NCBI GenBank assembly: GCA_964592645.1
Contig: CAZQFV010000022.1
Location: 6,309 to 70,308, forward strand
Direction of reading: 5' to 3'
DNA: 64,000 nt
Source of the DNA: CAZQFV01 sp964592645
GTDB lineage: Bacteria > Chloroflexota > Chloroflexia > DTKN01
Shown: positions 51,994 through 59,790 of the stretch, piece after piece
Layout: the number at the start of each line of letters is the position of its first letter
Position numbering within the stretch: position 1 is the stretch's first letter
Notes under the pieces: generated by a model
What the model was told of the DNA's origin: nothing
Seen by the model: the letters and a program-made list of their open reading frames with translations, nothing else
Database searches by the model: none
Translations under genes and position numbers: made by a program

Positions 51994-53904
51994 CTACACG
52001 TCCAGGTTGCGCACATTGGCCGCGTGCGTCTGTATAAAGCGCCGGCGGGGCTGGACCTCGTTCCCCATCAGCACGGAGAAGGCCTCCTCGGCCTCGACGA
52101 TGTCGTCCATCGTCACCTGGTAGAGGACACGGTTTTCGGGGTTGAGCGTTGTCTCCCAGAGCTGCTCCGGGTTCATCTCCCCCAAGCCCTTGTAGCGCTG
52201 AATGGTGACCCGCTTGCCCTCCGGCACGCGGGCCATGTAGCGGTCCTTCTCCTCCTCGCTGTAGAGCCAGATGACCTTCTTGCCGTCCTCGATGCGGTAG
52301 AGCGGCGGCTGGGCAAAGTAGAGGTGCCCATGCTCGATCAACGGCTGCATGTAGCGGAAGAAGAAGGTGAGCAGCAGGGTCCTGATGTGGGCGCCGTCGA
52401 CATCGGCGTCGACGAGGATCAACACGCGCTCGTAGCGCAGGTTCTCGATATCGAACTGCTCTCCGATGTTGGTCCCGATCGCCGTGATCAGCGCGCGAAT
52501 CTCGGCGTTGTCCAGGATCTTGTCCAGGCGCGCCTTTTCCACGTTCAGTATTTTGCCGCGCAGCGGCAGCACAGCCTGGAAACGGCGGTCCCGGCCGCCC
52601 TTGACGCTCCCCCCGGCGCTGGTGCCCTCCACGATCAGCAGCTCCGCCTTGGCCGGGTCGCGCTCCGCGCAGTCGGCCAGCTTGCCCGGCAACGAGAAAC
52701 CGTCCAGCGCCCCCTTGCGCACCACCAGGTCGCGCGCTTTCCTCGCCGCCTCGCGGGCCCGCATCGTGGTCAGACACTTGTCCAGGATACGCCGGGCATC
52801 GGAGGTGTTGGCCTCCAGGTAGGCGCTCAACCCCTCCACCAGCGCCGATTCGACGAAATTCTTGACCTCGCTGTTGCCCAGCTTGATCTTGGTCTGGCTC
52901 TCGAACTGCGGGTCCTCCAGCTTGACGCTGACGATGGCGATCAGCCCCTCGCGCACGTCGTCGCCGCTCAGGTTGGGGTCGGCCTCCTTTAGGATGCCGG
53001 CCCGCCGGGCATAGTCGTTCAGGCAGCGCGTCAACCCGGAGCGGAAGCCGGTCAGGTGCGTCCCGCCCTCGATGGTGTTGATGTTGTTGGCAAAGGAGAG
53101 CACTAGCTCGCGGTAGCTGTCCACGTACAGCAGGGCGATCTCCACCTGGGTGTGGTCCATCGTCCGCTCGATAAAGACCGGTTCCCCGTGCAGCGCCTCC
53201 TGCCCCCGCGCCAGGTAGCGCACGAACGAGTGCACGCTGCCCTCGAAGTAAAAGGTCATCTCCCGGTCGCTGCGTTCGTCCAGGAAGTAGATGCGCAGCC
53301 CCTTGGTCAGAAAGGCCATCTCCCGGAAGCGCTGCGCCAGGGCCTTGAAGTTGTAGTCGACCGTCTCAAAGATCTCGCTGTCGGGCCGGAAGGTGATGAT
53401 CGTGCCCTGGCCGTCGCCCGGCCCGATGTCGGTCACCGGGGCCTGGGGCACGCCGCGGCGGTACTCCTGGAAGTAGCGCCGGCCGCCGCGCCGCACCTCG
53501 ACCTTCATCCACTCCGAGAGCGCGTTCACCGCCGAGGCGCCCACCCCATGCAGCCCCGAGGCCACCTTGTAGCCGCCCTCGCCGAACTTGCCGCCGGCGT
53601 GCAGCTTGGTCATCACCACTTCCAGCGCCGAGCGCTTCTCCTTGGGGTGCTCGTCCACCGGGATGCCGCGGCCGTTGTCCACCACCGTCACGCTGTTGTC
53701 GGGGTGGATGGTGATGGAGATATGGTCGCAGTAGCCGGCCAGGCTTTCGTCGATCGCGTTGTCCACGATCTCCCAGACCAGGTGGTGCAGCCCACGCACA
53801 TCGGTCGAGCCGATGTACATGCCCGGCCGGCGGCGCACCGCCTCCAGCCCCTCCAAGACTTGGATGTCTTTGGCATCGTAGCTGCCGGTGACGGGAGTAA
53901 CCAT
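51994..53904 (-). CDS. gyrB: DNA gyrase subunit B (type IIA topoisomerase B subunit)
   Basis: ATPase subunit of gyrase. The 636 residues show the GHKL ATPase (RRPGMYIGSTD, EIVDNAIDE, VDNGRGIPVD, GLHGVGASAVNALS), the transducer, and the TOPRIM domain with PLRGKILNVEKA and DADVDGAHIRTLLLTFFFRY; the tail GLGEMNPEQLWETT is intact. The usual EGDSAGG reads E426-G-T428-SAGG, an Asp to Thr change beside the catalytic Glu. ParE is hard to exclude; gyrA lies about 6 kb away on the same strand and has gyrase-box features, which favours GyrB. The ATG at 53904 fits family N-termini. Confidence 0.92.
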   Translation of the reverse strand: MVTPVTGSYDAKDIQVLEGLEAVRRRPGMYIGSTDVRGLHHLVWEIVDNAIDESLAGYCDHISITIHPDNSVTVVDNGRGIPVDEHPKEKRSALEVVMTKLHAGGKFGEGGYKVASGLHGVGASAVNALSEWMKVEVRRGGRRYFQEYRRGVPQAPVTDIGPGDGQGTIITFRPDSEIFETVDYNFKALAQRFREMAFLTKGLRIYFLDERSDREMTFYFEGSVHSFVRYLARGQEALHGEPVFIERTMDHTQVEIALLYVDSYRELVLSFANNINTIEGGTHLTGFRSGLTRCLNDYARRAGILKEADPNLSGDDVREGLIAIVSVKLEDPQFESQTKIKLGNSEVKNFVESALVEGLSAYLEANTSDARRILDKCLTTMRAREAARKARDLVVRKGALDGFSLPGKLADCAERDPAKAELLIVEGTSAGGSVKGGRDRRFQAVLPLRGKILNVEKARLDKILDNAEIRALITAIGTNIGEQFDIENLRYERVLILVDADVDGAHIRTLLLTFFFRYMQPLIEHGHLYFAQPPLYRIEDGKKVIWLYSEEEKDRYMARVPEGKRVTIQRYKGLGEMNPEQLWETTLNPENRVLYQVTMDDIVEAEEAFSVLMGNEVQPRRRFIQTHAANVRNLDV

Positions 53905-53985
53905 ACGAAACCTCGGCGAAGCAGCGAGTCGGCGAGATAGCGAACTGTAGGCCGATCCATGCAACGTGATACCTGAACCGATGTT

Positions 53986-54939
53986 CTATTGTACCACGTT
54001 CCCCCTTGTTTGTCCACCCAGCCAGTCGCGCAGCATCTCGCGGTAAAAGACCAGGCCGGCGGCGGCCAGCCCGGCGGCGACGTAGCCGTTCACCAGGATG
54101 GCCAGCAGCAAGAGCAGCGGCTGGCCGGCCAGCCGCCCCCCCAGCGTGGCGATCCCGGTGCGCACCACCGTCGTCAGCAGCAGGAAGCCCAGCAGCGGCC
54201 ACAGGCGGTAGCGCGCCAGGCGCAGGCTGTAGACGATCGCCCGCCACGGGTTCACCGCGCTCACCAGCACGGCGGCCGGCGCCAGGTAGAGCAGCAAGAC
54301 CCCCCACAGCAGCGTCGTCCCGGCCACCAACGCCAGGAGGATGGTCACGCCGGGGATGAGCAGTTCGCCCAGCATGGCCACCACGGACAGCCCGAGGAGC
54401 AGGCCCCCCCCCGCCCCCAGCACCAGCCCGACAAAAGCGGCCATGCGCCACCATGTGCCGGGGACGCGACGCAGCATGGCCAGCCCCCCCTCGCGGCTGC
54501 CGCGCACCAGGTCGGCCAGCGGCACCAGGTAGAGGCTCCAGGCGAACAAGAGCAGCGCCAGCGCCGCCAGGCCGGCGACGAACAAAAGGAAGGGCGCCGG
54601 CTCCCAGGCCGGCGCGGTCCGCACGGCCGGCGCCGCCTCCGCCAGCCGCGGCACCAGCACCCCCGTCAGCGGGTCGGCTAGCAGCCCGATCAGGTTGGCG
54701 TGGGCGCCCCACTCCTGCAGCGCGACGATGCTCTCTGCGTCGGCCTGCGGCGACTGCTGGAGCATCGTCGCCAGCGGCTCGACCAGCCGGCGCAGCGAGA
54801 CGCGCGGCCCCAGCCAGAGGAACAGGTCCAACCCGACGGGGACGACCAGCACCCACAGCCGGCGGTTCAGCGTGGCAAAGCCCTCGACCAGGATGCTGAA
54901 CAGGCGGCGGACGCCCTCCAGGAGTCCAAGGCGCGGCAT
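53986..54939 (-). CDS. Polytopic membrane protein, function unknown
   Basis: 317 residues with about six to seven helices: one near 30-47 (LWVLVVPVGLDLFLWLG), one near 123-145, and a cluster from 170 to the C-terminus. Repeated amphipathic segments (GLAMLRRVPGTWWRMAAFVG; NPWRAIVYSLRLARYRLWPL) resemble the layout of DUF4013 or related 'membrane domain of glycerophosphoryl' families, but I cannot assign it firmly. The ATG at 54939 has GGAGG six bases upstream. It is separated from gyrB by 81 bases. Confidence 0.7.
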   Translation of the reverse strand: MPRLGLLEGVRRLFSILVEGFATLNRRLWVLVVPVGLDLFLWLGPRVSLRRLVEPLATMLQQSPQADAESIVALQEWGAHANLIGLLADPLTGVLVPRLAEAAPAVRTAPAWEPAPFLLFVAGLAALALLLFAWSLYLVPLADLVRGSREGGLAMLRRVPGTWWRMAAFVGLVLGAGGGLLLGLSVVAMLGELLIPGVTILLALVAGTTLLWGVLLLYLAPAAVLVSAVNPWRAIVYSLRLARYRLWPLLGFLLLTTVVRTGIATLGGRLAGQPLLLLLAILVNGYVAAGLAAAGLVFYREMLRDWLGGQTRGNVVQ

Positions 54940-54959
54940 CGAACACCTCCAACTGCGGA

Positions 54960-54988
54960 AGTATACCACAGGGACGGTCGCCGGGCAA
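54960..54988 (-). promoter_or_regulatory. Candidate promoter of the membrane-protein gene
   Basis: Minus-strand -35 TTGCCC (54983-54988), 17-bp spacer, -10 TATACT (54960-54965), 20 bases before the start codon, so the leader would be very short. Confidence 0.55.
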
Positions 54989-54999
54989 ACCGCTTGCGC

Positions 55000-55029
55000 T
55001 TGACATCTCCACCCTGCCTGTGATAGGAT
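55000..55029 (+). promoter_or_regulatory. Promoter of the TctA-like permease gene
   Basis: -35 TTGACA (55000-55005), 18-bp spacer, -10 TAGGAT (55024-55029), 28 bases before the ATG; AAGGAGG lies between. Confidence 0.65.
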
Positions 55030-55057
55030 AGTCCCAGCCAGGCTACAAGGAGGTCGT

Positions 55058-56377
55058 ATGCCCTCTGCCATCCTATTGCTCTGGGCCGTCGCCGGCGCCC
55101 TGGTCGCCGCGCTGCTGGCGGTGGTGCCCGCCCTGCACGTCTACAACGTCGCCGGCTTTCTGATCCTGGCCACGGTTACCTATGGGGAGATCGTCCCGCC
55201 GGAGACGCTGGCCTTTTTCTTCCTCGGCATGGTCACCGGCTACTCGATCCTGAACTCGATCTCCAGCATCTTTCTCTCCGTCCCCGACGACTCCACCGTC
55301 TTTATCGTCCTGCCGGGGCAAAAATACCTGCTGCAGCGCCGCGGCTACGAGGCCATCATCCTCTCCGGCCTGGGCGGGCTGGGCGGCATCCTCGTGCTGG
55401 TGCTCCTGACCCCCTTCACATCCAACCTCCTGCCGACGGTGCGCGCCGTCCTGCAGCCGCACATCGCCTGGATCCTCTGGACGATCATCGCCTTTATGCT
55501 CATCTCGGAGTGGCCCAAGGGGTCGGACCGGGCGCCGGCCGGCCTCCGCCGCTGGTGGGACGGCTGGAAGTCGCTCACGGCCGGCCTGGTCACCTTTTTC
55601 CTCTCCGGACTGCTCGGCTTTGTCCTGATGTACCGCAGCCCCATCCCCGTCACCGTGGGCTACCAGAGCCTGCTCCCGGCCTTTATCGGCCTCTTTGCCG
55701 TGCCCTGGGTGATCCAGAACATCGTCGCCCGCACCAAGATCCCCGAGCAGCACTTTTGCCGGAGCGTAGACGCCGGCCCCGGCATCCTGCTCCGCGGCAC
55801 GCTGGCCGGGTCCCTGGGCGGGCTCTTTGCGGCCATGTTCCCCCTGGTCACCGGCGGCATCGGCGGCCTGCTGGCCGGCCACGCCACCGCCCAGCGCGAC
55901 GAGCGCGTCTTTGTCATCTCCCAGGGGGCCTCCAAGGTGGTCTACTACGTCGGCGGATTCCTCTTCTTCTTCGCCCCCGGCCTGCAGCGCGTCAAGGGCG
56001 GCATGGCGGCGATGCTCAGCACCCTCTGGGGCGGGACAACTCCGCAGCTCTACCTCCTGGCCGTAGGGGCGGTGGTACTCACCGGCGTGTTGGCCTTTTT
56101 CCTCTCCCTGGCGCTCACCCGCCTCGTCGTGCGCATCCTGGCGGTGATCGACTACCGCTGGATCAGCCTGGGGACGCTCTTCATCCTGCTGGCCATCGTC
56201 GGCGGGATGACGGGACTGGGCGGCCTGCTGGTCTGCGCCGTAGCCACCGGCATCGGCTTCATCCCCCCCCTGTGGGGCTCGCGGCGCATGAACTGCATGG
56301 GAGTGCTGCTGTTGCCCGTCGCCCTGAGCATGACCGGGATCGGCGACACCGTGGCCGGCTGGCTGGGGCTGCTGTAG
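55058..56377 (+). CDS. TctA-family (tripartite tricarboxylate transporter type) membrane protein
   Basis: 439 residues with about 11-12 helices. The opening (VVPALHVYNVAGFLILA), DDSTVFIVLPGQKYLLQRRGYEAI and the second-half counterpart MTGLGGLLVCAVATGIGFIPPLWGSRRMNCMG match the duplicated structure of TctA/DUF112 permeases; the archaeal-like stand-alone subgroup seems closest. No TctB or TctC gene is adjacent, so it may work alone. Substrate unknown. AAGGAGG precedes the ATG. Confidence 0.8.
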   Translation: MPSAILLLWAVAGALVAALLAVVPALHVYNVAGFLILATVTYGEIVPPETLAFFFLGMVTGYSILNSISSIFLSVPDDSTVFIVLPGQKYLLQRRGYEAIILSGLGGLGGILVLVLLTPFTSNLLPTVRAVLQPHIAWILWTIIAFMLISEWPKGSDRAPAGLRRWWDGWKSLTAGLVTFFLSGLLGFVLMYRSPIPVTVGYQSLLPAFIGLFAVPWVIQNIVARTKIPEQHFCRSVDAGPGILLRGTLAGSLGGLFAAMFPLVTGGIGGLLAGHATAQRDERVFVISQGASKVVYYVGGFLFFFAPGLQRVKGGMAAMLSTLWGGTTPQLYLLAVGAVVLTGVLAFFLSLALTRLVVRILAVIDYRWISLGTLFILLAIVGGMTGLGGLLVCAVATGIGFIPPLWGSRRMNCMGVLLLPVALSMTGIGDTVAGWLGLL

Positions 56378-56386
56378 GGGAAGGGA

Positions 56387-56683
56387 TCAGTGCCGCTGGC
56401 GCGCTTTCACCTGGCGGCCGCGGGCATCGACGGTGACGCGGACGGTCAGGGGGATGATCATGCCGTCCTCGGCACGGGCGTCCTTGCGCAGGGTAATGGT
56501 GAAGAGCGGTTCTGCGGGGAGTTCCACTTCCGGCAGGCCGATCTTGGCGGCCACCTCGGCCTGGCCGGCCGGCCGGCGGCGCCGAGCCACGCGCACCTCG
56601 GCCCCGGCCATCTCGGGGTGCTCCAGGAGCAGCTCCTGGAGGATGCGCTCGACGATTTCAGGGGCGAGGGTTGGCTCGGTCAC
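56387..56683 (-). CDS. Small hypothetical protein
   Basis: 98 residues, no membrane helix and no motif I recognise. The N-terminal half is helical (APEIVERILQELLLEHPEMA), the C-terminal half beta-rich and charged (ITLRKDARAEDGMIIPLTVRVTVDARG). The GTG at 56683 has AGGAGG five bases upstream; an upstream in-frame ATG (56731) lies in a repeat element. It converges with the TctA-like gene, nine bases apart. Confidence 0.55.
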   Translation of the reverse strand: MTEPTLAPEIVERILQELLLEHPEMAGAEVRVARRRRPAGQAEVAAKIGLPEVELPAEPLFTITLRKDARAEDGMIIPLTVRVTVDARGRQVKARQRH

Positions 56684-56700
56684 GGCTTCCTCCTTGATAG

Positions 56701-56760
56701 CCACAAAGACACCAAGACACGAAGGATTCAAGAGTGCTTGGTGTCTTCGAGGCTTTGTGG
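56701..56760. repeat. Intergenic imperfect inverted repeat (CCACAAAG...CTTTGTGG)
   Basis: CCACAAAGACACCAAGACAC on the left and the matching right side ending CTTTGTGG can fold into a long imperfect hairpin. A relative lies at 58051-58103. Such elements recur in intergenic regions of several bacterial phyla; the family name is not known to me. Confidence 0.7.
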
Positions 56761-56776
56761 TAGGAACACCTAGCTC

Positions 56777-57727
56777 CTATAGAAAGAGCGCTACGGTCCC
56801 CAGGAGCCCCACGTCGGCCTCCAGGGCGGCCGGCTCGATGGGCACGCCGCGGTACGGCGGCATCACCCGCTCCCGGGCGACGCGGCGCACCGCGGAAAAG
56901 AGCACGTCGCCCAGCCTGGAGACGCCCCCGCCGATCAGGACGAGCTCCGGGCTGTAGAGGTGCAGCAGGTTGCCCACGCCCACGCCGCAATAGAAGGCGG
57001 CGCGCTCGATGATCTCCTGCGCCGCGGGGTCGCCGCGGCCGGCCGCCTCGCCGACCAGGCGGGCGTCCACATCCTCCGGCGCGCCATCGCACAGCTCGCT
57101 GAGCAGCGCGGAGCGGCCGGCGCGCACCGCCTCGGCGCCCTGGCGGGCGATGGCCGTCCCCGAGGCCAGCGCTTCCCAGCATCCGTGGTTGCCGCAGTTG
57201 CAGCGCGGCCCGTCGGGCTGCAGCGTCATGTGGCCCACCTCGACGGCCAGGCCGCGGTGTCCCAGCAGCAGCCGGCCCTCGGAAATCACCCCGCCGCCGA
57301 CGCCGGTGCTGATCGTCACATAGACCACGTTCTGGTGCCCGCGCCCGGCGCCAAAGGCCCACTCGCCCAGCGCGGCGGCGTTGGCGTCGTTGGCCAGGCG
57401 CACCGGCAGGGAGAGGCGCTGCTCCAGGATGTCGCGCAGCGGCACCTCGTTCCAGCCGGGCAGGTTGGGCGGGGAGATGATCATCCCGCCCAGCGCGTCC
57501 ACCGGGCCGGGCGAACCGACCCCCACCCCCAGGAGGTCATCGTCGCGGATGCCCTGACGGACCTCCTGGATGCGGGCCACGAGCCGCCGCAGCACCGCCT
57601 CCAACCCCTGGCTGGCCTCCGTCGGGCAGGCCACGCGCCGCAGGAAGTTGCCGTCCAGGTCGGACAGGGCGACGCGGATCTGCGTCCCCCCCAGGTCCAC
57701 AGCCACCACCAGGGGCTTCTTGGCCAT
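56777..57727 (-). CDS. ROK-family glucokinase/sugar kinase
   Basis: Phosphorylates glucose or a related sugar at the entry of glycolysis. 316 residues with the ATP motif DLGGTQIRVAL near 11-21, the sugar-binding NDANAAALGEW near 115, STGVGGGVI, and the ROK zinc signature GHMTLQPDGPRCNCGNHGCWE near 165-185 (three Cys and one His). There is no N-terminal DNA-binding domain, so it is an enzyme and not a ROK repressor. It follows the FmdB-type gene by three bases. Confidence 0.92.
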   Translation of the reverse strand: MAKKPLVVAVDLGGTQIRVALSDLDGNFLRRVACPTEASQGLEAVLRRLVARIQEVRQGIRDDDLLGVGVGSPGPVDALGGMIISPPNLPGWNEVPLRDILEQRLSLPVRLANDANAAALGEWAFGAGRGHQNVVYVTISTGVGGGVISEGRLLLGHRGLAVEVGHMTLQPDGPRCNCGNHGCWEALASGTAIARQGAEAVRAGRSALLSELCDGAPEDVDARLVGEAAGRGDPAAQEIIERAAFYCGVGVGNLLHLYSPELVLIGGGVSRLGDVLFSAVRRVARERVMPPYRGVPIEPAALEADVGLLGTVALFL

Positions 57728-57730
57728 CGG

Positions 57731-57970
57731 CTACCCCTTTCCGCAGGTGCTGCAGCTGGTGGAGGAGCAGCCGCTGCAACTGCTGCCGCTCCCGGCGACG
57801 GCGCGCGTCTGCCCGCCCTCGCTGGCGAACGAGGCAAAGAGCGACAGGCGGCGGCCCACCTCCAGGCTGCCGCACTGCGGACACGGCCCGGCATCGCCGG
57901 CCTGCCCCAGGGGGCGCAGCCGCTCGAACTCGGTCCCACATTGACAACAACGGTACTCGTAGATGGGCAT
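57731..57970 (-). CDS. FmdB-family zinc ribbon protein
   Basis: 79 residues: MPIYEYRCCQCGTEFE with C-x2-C at about 9-11 and CPQCGS near 30-33 form the FmdB/CxxC_CxxC_SSSS ribbon; the tail SGSSCSGCSSTSCSTCGKG is the Cys/Ser-rich end typical of the family in Chloroflexota and relatives. Function unknown, possibly regulatory. First gene of a pair with the ROK kinase. Confidence 0.9.
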   Translation of the reverse strand: MPIYEYRCCQCGTEFERLRPLGQAGDAGPCPQCGSLEVGRRLSLFASFASEGGQTRAVAGSGSSCSGCSSTSCSTCGKG

Positions 57971-58000
57971 ACCAACACCTCGACGTAAGCTCTGAGGTTA

Positions 58001-58028
58001 TTGTACTGTACTTTGCAGCCGGGGTCAA
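58001..58028 (-). promoter_or_regulatory. Promoter of the FmdB/ROK pair
   Basis: Minus-strand -35 TTGACC (58023-58028), 16-bp spacer, -10 TACAAT (58001-58006), 31 bases before the start codon. Confidence 0.65.
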
Positions 58029-58050
58029 GTACGCCGAAAGTCTATCGGCG

Positions 58051-58103
58051 ACCACAGAGGCACAGGGACACGAAGGCGTTTTGTTTCCTCGTCCCTTTGT
58101 GGT
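58051..58103. repeat. Second CACAGAGG/CTTTGTGG inverted-repeat element
   Basis: ACCACAGAGG ... CCTTTGTGGT; shares CACGAAGG and the terminal palindrome with 56701-56760. The -35 and the first base of the -10 of the downstream promoter lie inside its right arm. Confidence 0.65.
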
Positions 58104-58108
58104 AGAAT
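58081..58108 (+). promoter_or_regulatory. Candidate promoter of homoserine dehydrogenase gene
   Basis: -35 TTGTTT (58081-58086), 16-bp spacer, -10 TAGAAT (58103-58108). The leader of about 140 bases contains a perfect 7-bp hairpin at 58205-58224 (TGATGCG/CGCATCA); no known riboswitch was recognised. Confidence 0.45.
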
Positions 58109-58254
58109 GGCAGTCCTTGGCACCCTTGGGACTCTCTGGAGAATAGCCCTTCGGCCGGGCGGCCGCAGCAAGGGCTGCCCCTACGGGTCCATTTACACCC
58201 GTCGTGATGCGCCAAAACGCATCAGCAACTTTGGTAGCAATAGGAGGTGTCTCC

Positions 58255-59295
58255 ATGGCAGAACCAATCCGCCTGCTCCTGGTGGGCGTCGGCAACATTG
58301 GCCGGCGGGTGTTGGAGTTGCTGCTGCAAAAGGGCCCGGCCCTGCGCGACCGCCTCGGTCTGGCCTTTACACTGGTGGGAGTAGCCGACAGCTCGGGCGT
58401 GGCCGTACAGCCGGCCGGTCTGGACCCGGCGGAGGTGCTGCGCCTGAAGGCGGCCGGCCGGGGGGTCGCCGCCTATCCCGGCGCCGGCCGGCCGGGGGCC
58501 ACCGCCCTGGAGATGGCCGAGACGGCCGCCGCGGACGTGCTGCTGGAGGCCGCGCCGGCCAACCTGCACGATGGACAGCCCGGCCTGGGTTGCATCGCGG
58601 CAGCCCTACAGCGCGGCATGCACGTCGTCACCGCCGACAAGTCGCCGCTGGTGCTGGCCTTTCCCCGGCTACAGGGACTGGCCCGCGCCCACGGACGGCA
58701 ACTGCGCTTCAGCGCCACCGTCGGCGGCGGGCTGCCATCGGTCAACCTGGGGCAGCGCGACCTGGCGGCGGCGGAGATCGTCTGCCTCGAGGGTATCCTG
58801 AACCTGACCACGAACTATATCCTGACCCGCATGGGCGAGGGGTTGAGCTACGAGCGGGCCCTGGCCTATGCCCAGGCGGCCGGCCATGCCGAAACGGACC
58901 CGCGTCTGGACGTGGAGGGCTGGGATGCCGCATGCAAGCTGGTGATCCTGGCCCACAGCGTGCTGCGCTGCCCGGCGACGCTGGCCGAGGTGCAGCGCGA
59001 GGGCATCACCCACCTGACGGTGGAGGACCTGCGCGCGGCGGCGGCCGCCGGGAAGCACATCAAGCCCCTGGCGGTGGCCGAACGGGATGGCACGGGCTAC
59101 CGCCTGCGCGTGGGGCCCGTGGCCCTGCCGTCCGATCACCCCCTGGCCGCCCTTGGCGCCGAGCAGATGGGCATCGTCTATACCACCGACATCAACGGGC
59201 AGATTGCCGCCTCTGTGGTCGAGAAGACCCCCCTGCCCACGGCGGCGGCCATGCTGCGGGATATCGTCGAGATTTGCAATACGCGCGCTTTGTGA
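58255..59295 (+). CDS. hom: Homoserine dehydrogenase
   Basis: NAD(P)H-dependent reduction of aspartate semialdehyde to homoserine (Thr/Met pathway). 346 residues: Rossmann start IRLLLVGVGNIGRRVLELL, the phrase MHVVTADKSPLV with catalytic-region Lys, ATVGGGLPSV, then LEGILNLTTNYILTRM and the family segment DPRLDVEGWDAACKLVILA. No C-terminal ACT domain, so it belongs to the short, probably feedback-insensitive form. The ATG at 58255 follows AGGAGG by seven bases. No other threonine genes are in the window. Confidence 0.93.
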   Translation: MAEPIRLLLVGVGNIGRRVLELLLQKGPALRDRLGLAFTLVGVADSSGVAVQPAGLDPAEVLRLKAAGRGVAAYPGAGRPGATALEMAETAAADVLLEAAPANLHDGQPGLGCIAAALQRGMHVVTADKSPLVLAFPRLQGLARAHGRQLRFSATVGGGLPSVNLGQRDLAAAEIVCLEGILNLTTNYILTRMGEGLSYERALAYAQAAGHAETDPRLDVEGWDAACKLVILAHSVLRCPATLAEVQREGITHLTVEDLRAAAAAGKHIKPLAVAERDGTGYRLRVGPVALPSDHPLAALGAEQMGIVYTTDINGQIAASVVEKTPLPTAAAMLRDIVEICNTRAL

Positions 59296-59301
59296 TATAA
59301 T
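59274..59301 (+). promoter_or_regulatory. Promoter of rplS overlapping the end of hom
   Basis: -35 TTGCAA (59274-59279) inside hom, 16-bp spacer, -10 TATAAT (59296-59301) directly after the hom TGA. The ~65-base leader contains a 5-bp hairpin (CCCGC/GCGGG). Confidence 0.7.
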
Positions 59302-59374
59302 GTCCCCGCTCTGTGCGGGATCACTCTCCCCTCGCCGCGGGCGGGGGGTCAACTTTCACTGGAGGTTGAGGACC

Positions 59375-59728
59375 ATGCCCAGCAAGGTTGTCGAGGTTGT
59401 GGAACAGAAGCATCTCAAGGAGAGCCTGCCCGAGTTCCGGGTGGGCGATACGGTGCGGGTGAGCGTGCGGGTCGTCGAGGGCGACCGCGAACGCATCCAG
59501 GACTTTGAAGGGGTGGTCATCCGCCGGCGTGGGCGCGGGCTCAACGAGAACTTTACCGTGCGGCGTGTGGGAGCGCATGCCGTGGGTGTCGAGCGCACCT
59601 TTTTGCTGCACTCGCCGCGGGTAGAGCAGGTGCGGGTTTTGCGTCAGGGCCGCGTCCGCCGGGCCAACCTCTACTATCTGCGGGGCCGCACCGGCCGGGC
59701 GGCGCGCATCAAAGAGATCAAGAAATAG
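59375..59728 (+). CDS. rplS: 50S ribosomal protein L19
   Basis: Large-subunit protein at the subunit interface. 117 residues with the family landmarks FRVGDTVRVSVRVVEG, RIQDFEGVVIRRRGRGLNENFTVRR, GVGVERTF-type segment (VGVERTFLLHSPRV) and the C-terminal VRRANLYYLRGRTGRAARI. Usually found with trmD and rimM; here it stands alone after hom. GGAGG lies nine bases before the ATG. The window's best terminator follows 13 bases after the stop. Confidence 0.97.
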   Translation: MPSKVVEVVEQKHLKESLPEFRVGDTVRVSVRVVEGDRERIQDFEGVVIRRRGRGLNENFTVRRVGAHAVGVERTFLLHSPRVEQVRVLRQGRVRRANLYYLRGRTGRAARIKEIKK

Positions 59729-59741
59729 GATGGAAGGATAA

Positions 59742-59779
59742 AAGGGTCCCCAGCGCCCGACCGGGCGCTGGGGACCCTT
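59742..59779. terminator. Bidirectional 17-bp hairpin terminator
   Basis: Arms 59742-59758 and 59763-59779, 4-base loop. On the minus strand it is followed by TTTTATCC, making a good terminator for gyrA; on the plus strand it follows rplS. Confidence 0.85.
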
Positions 59780-59790
59780 CTGTTCGGATG

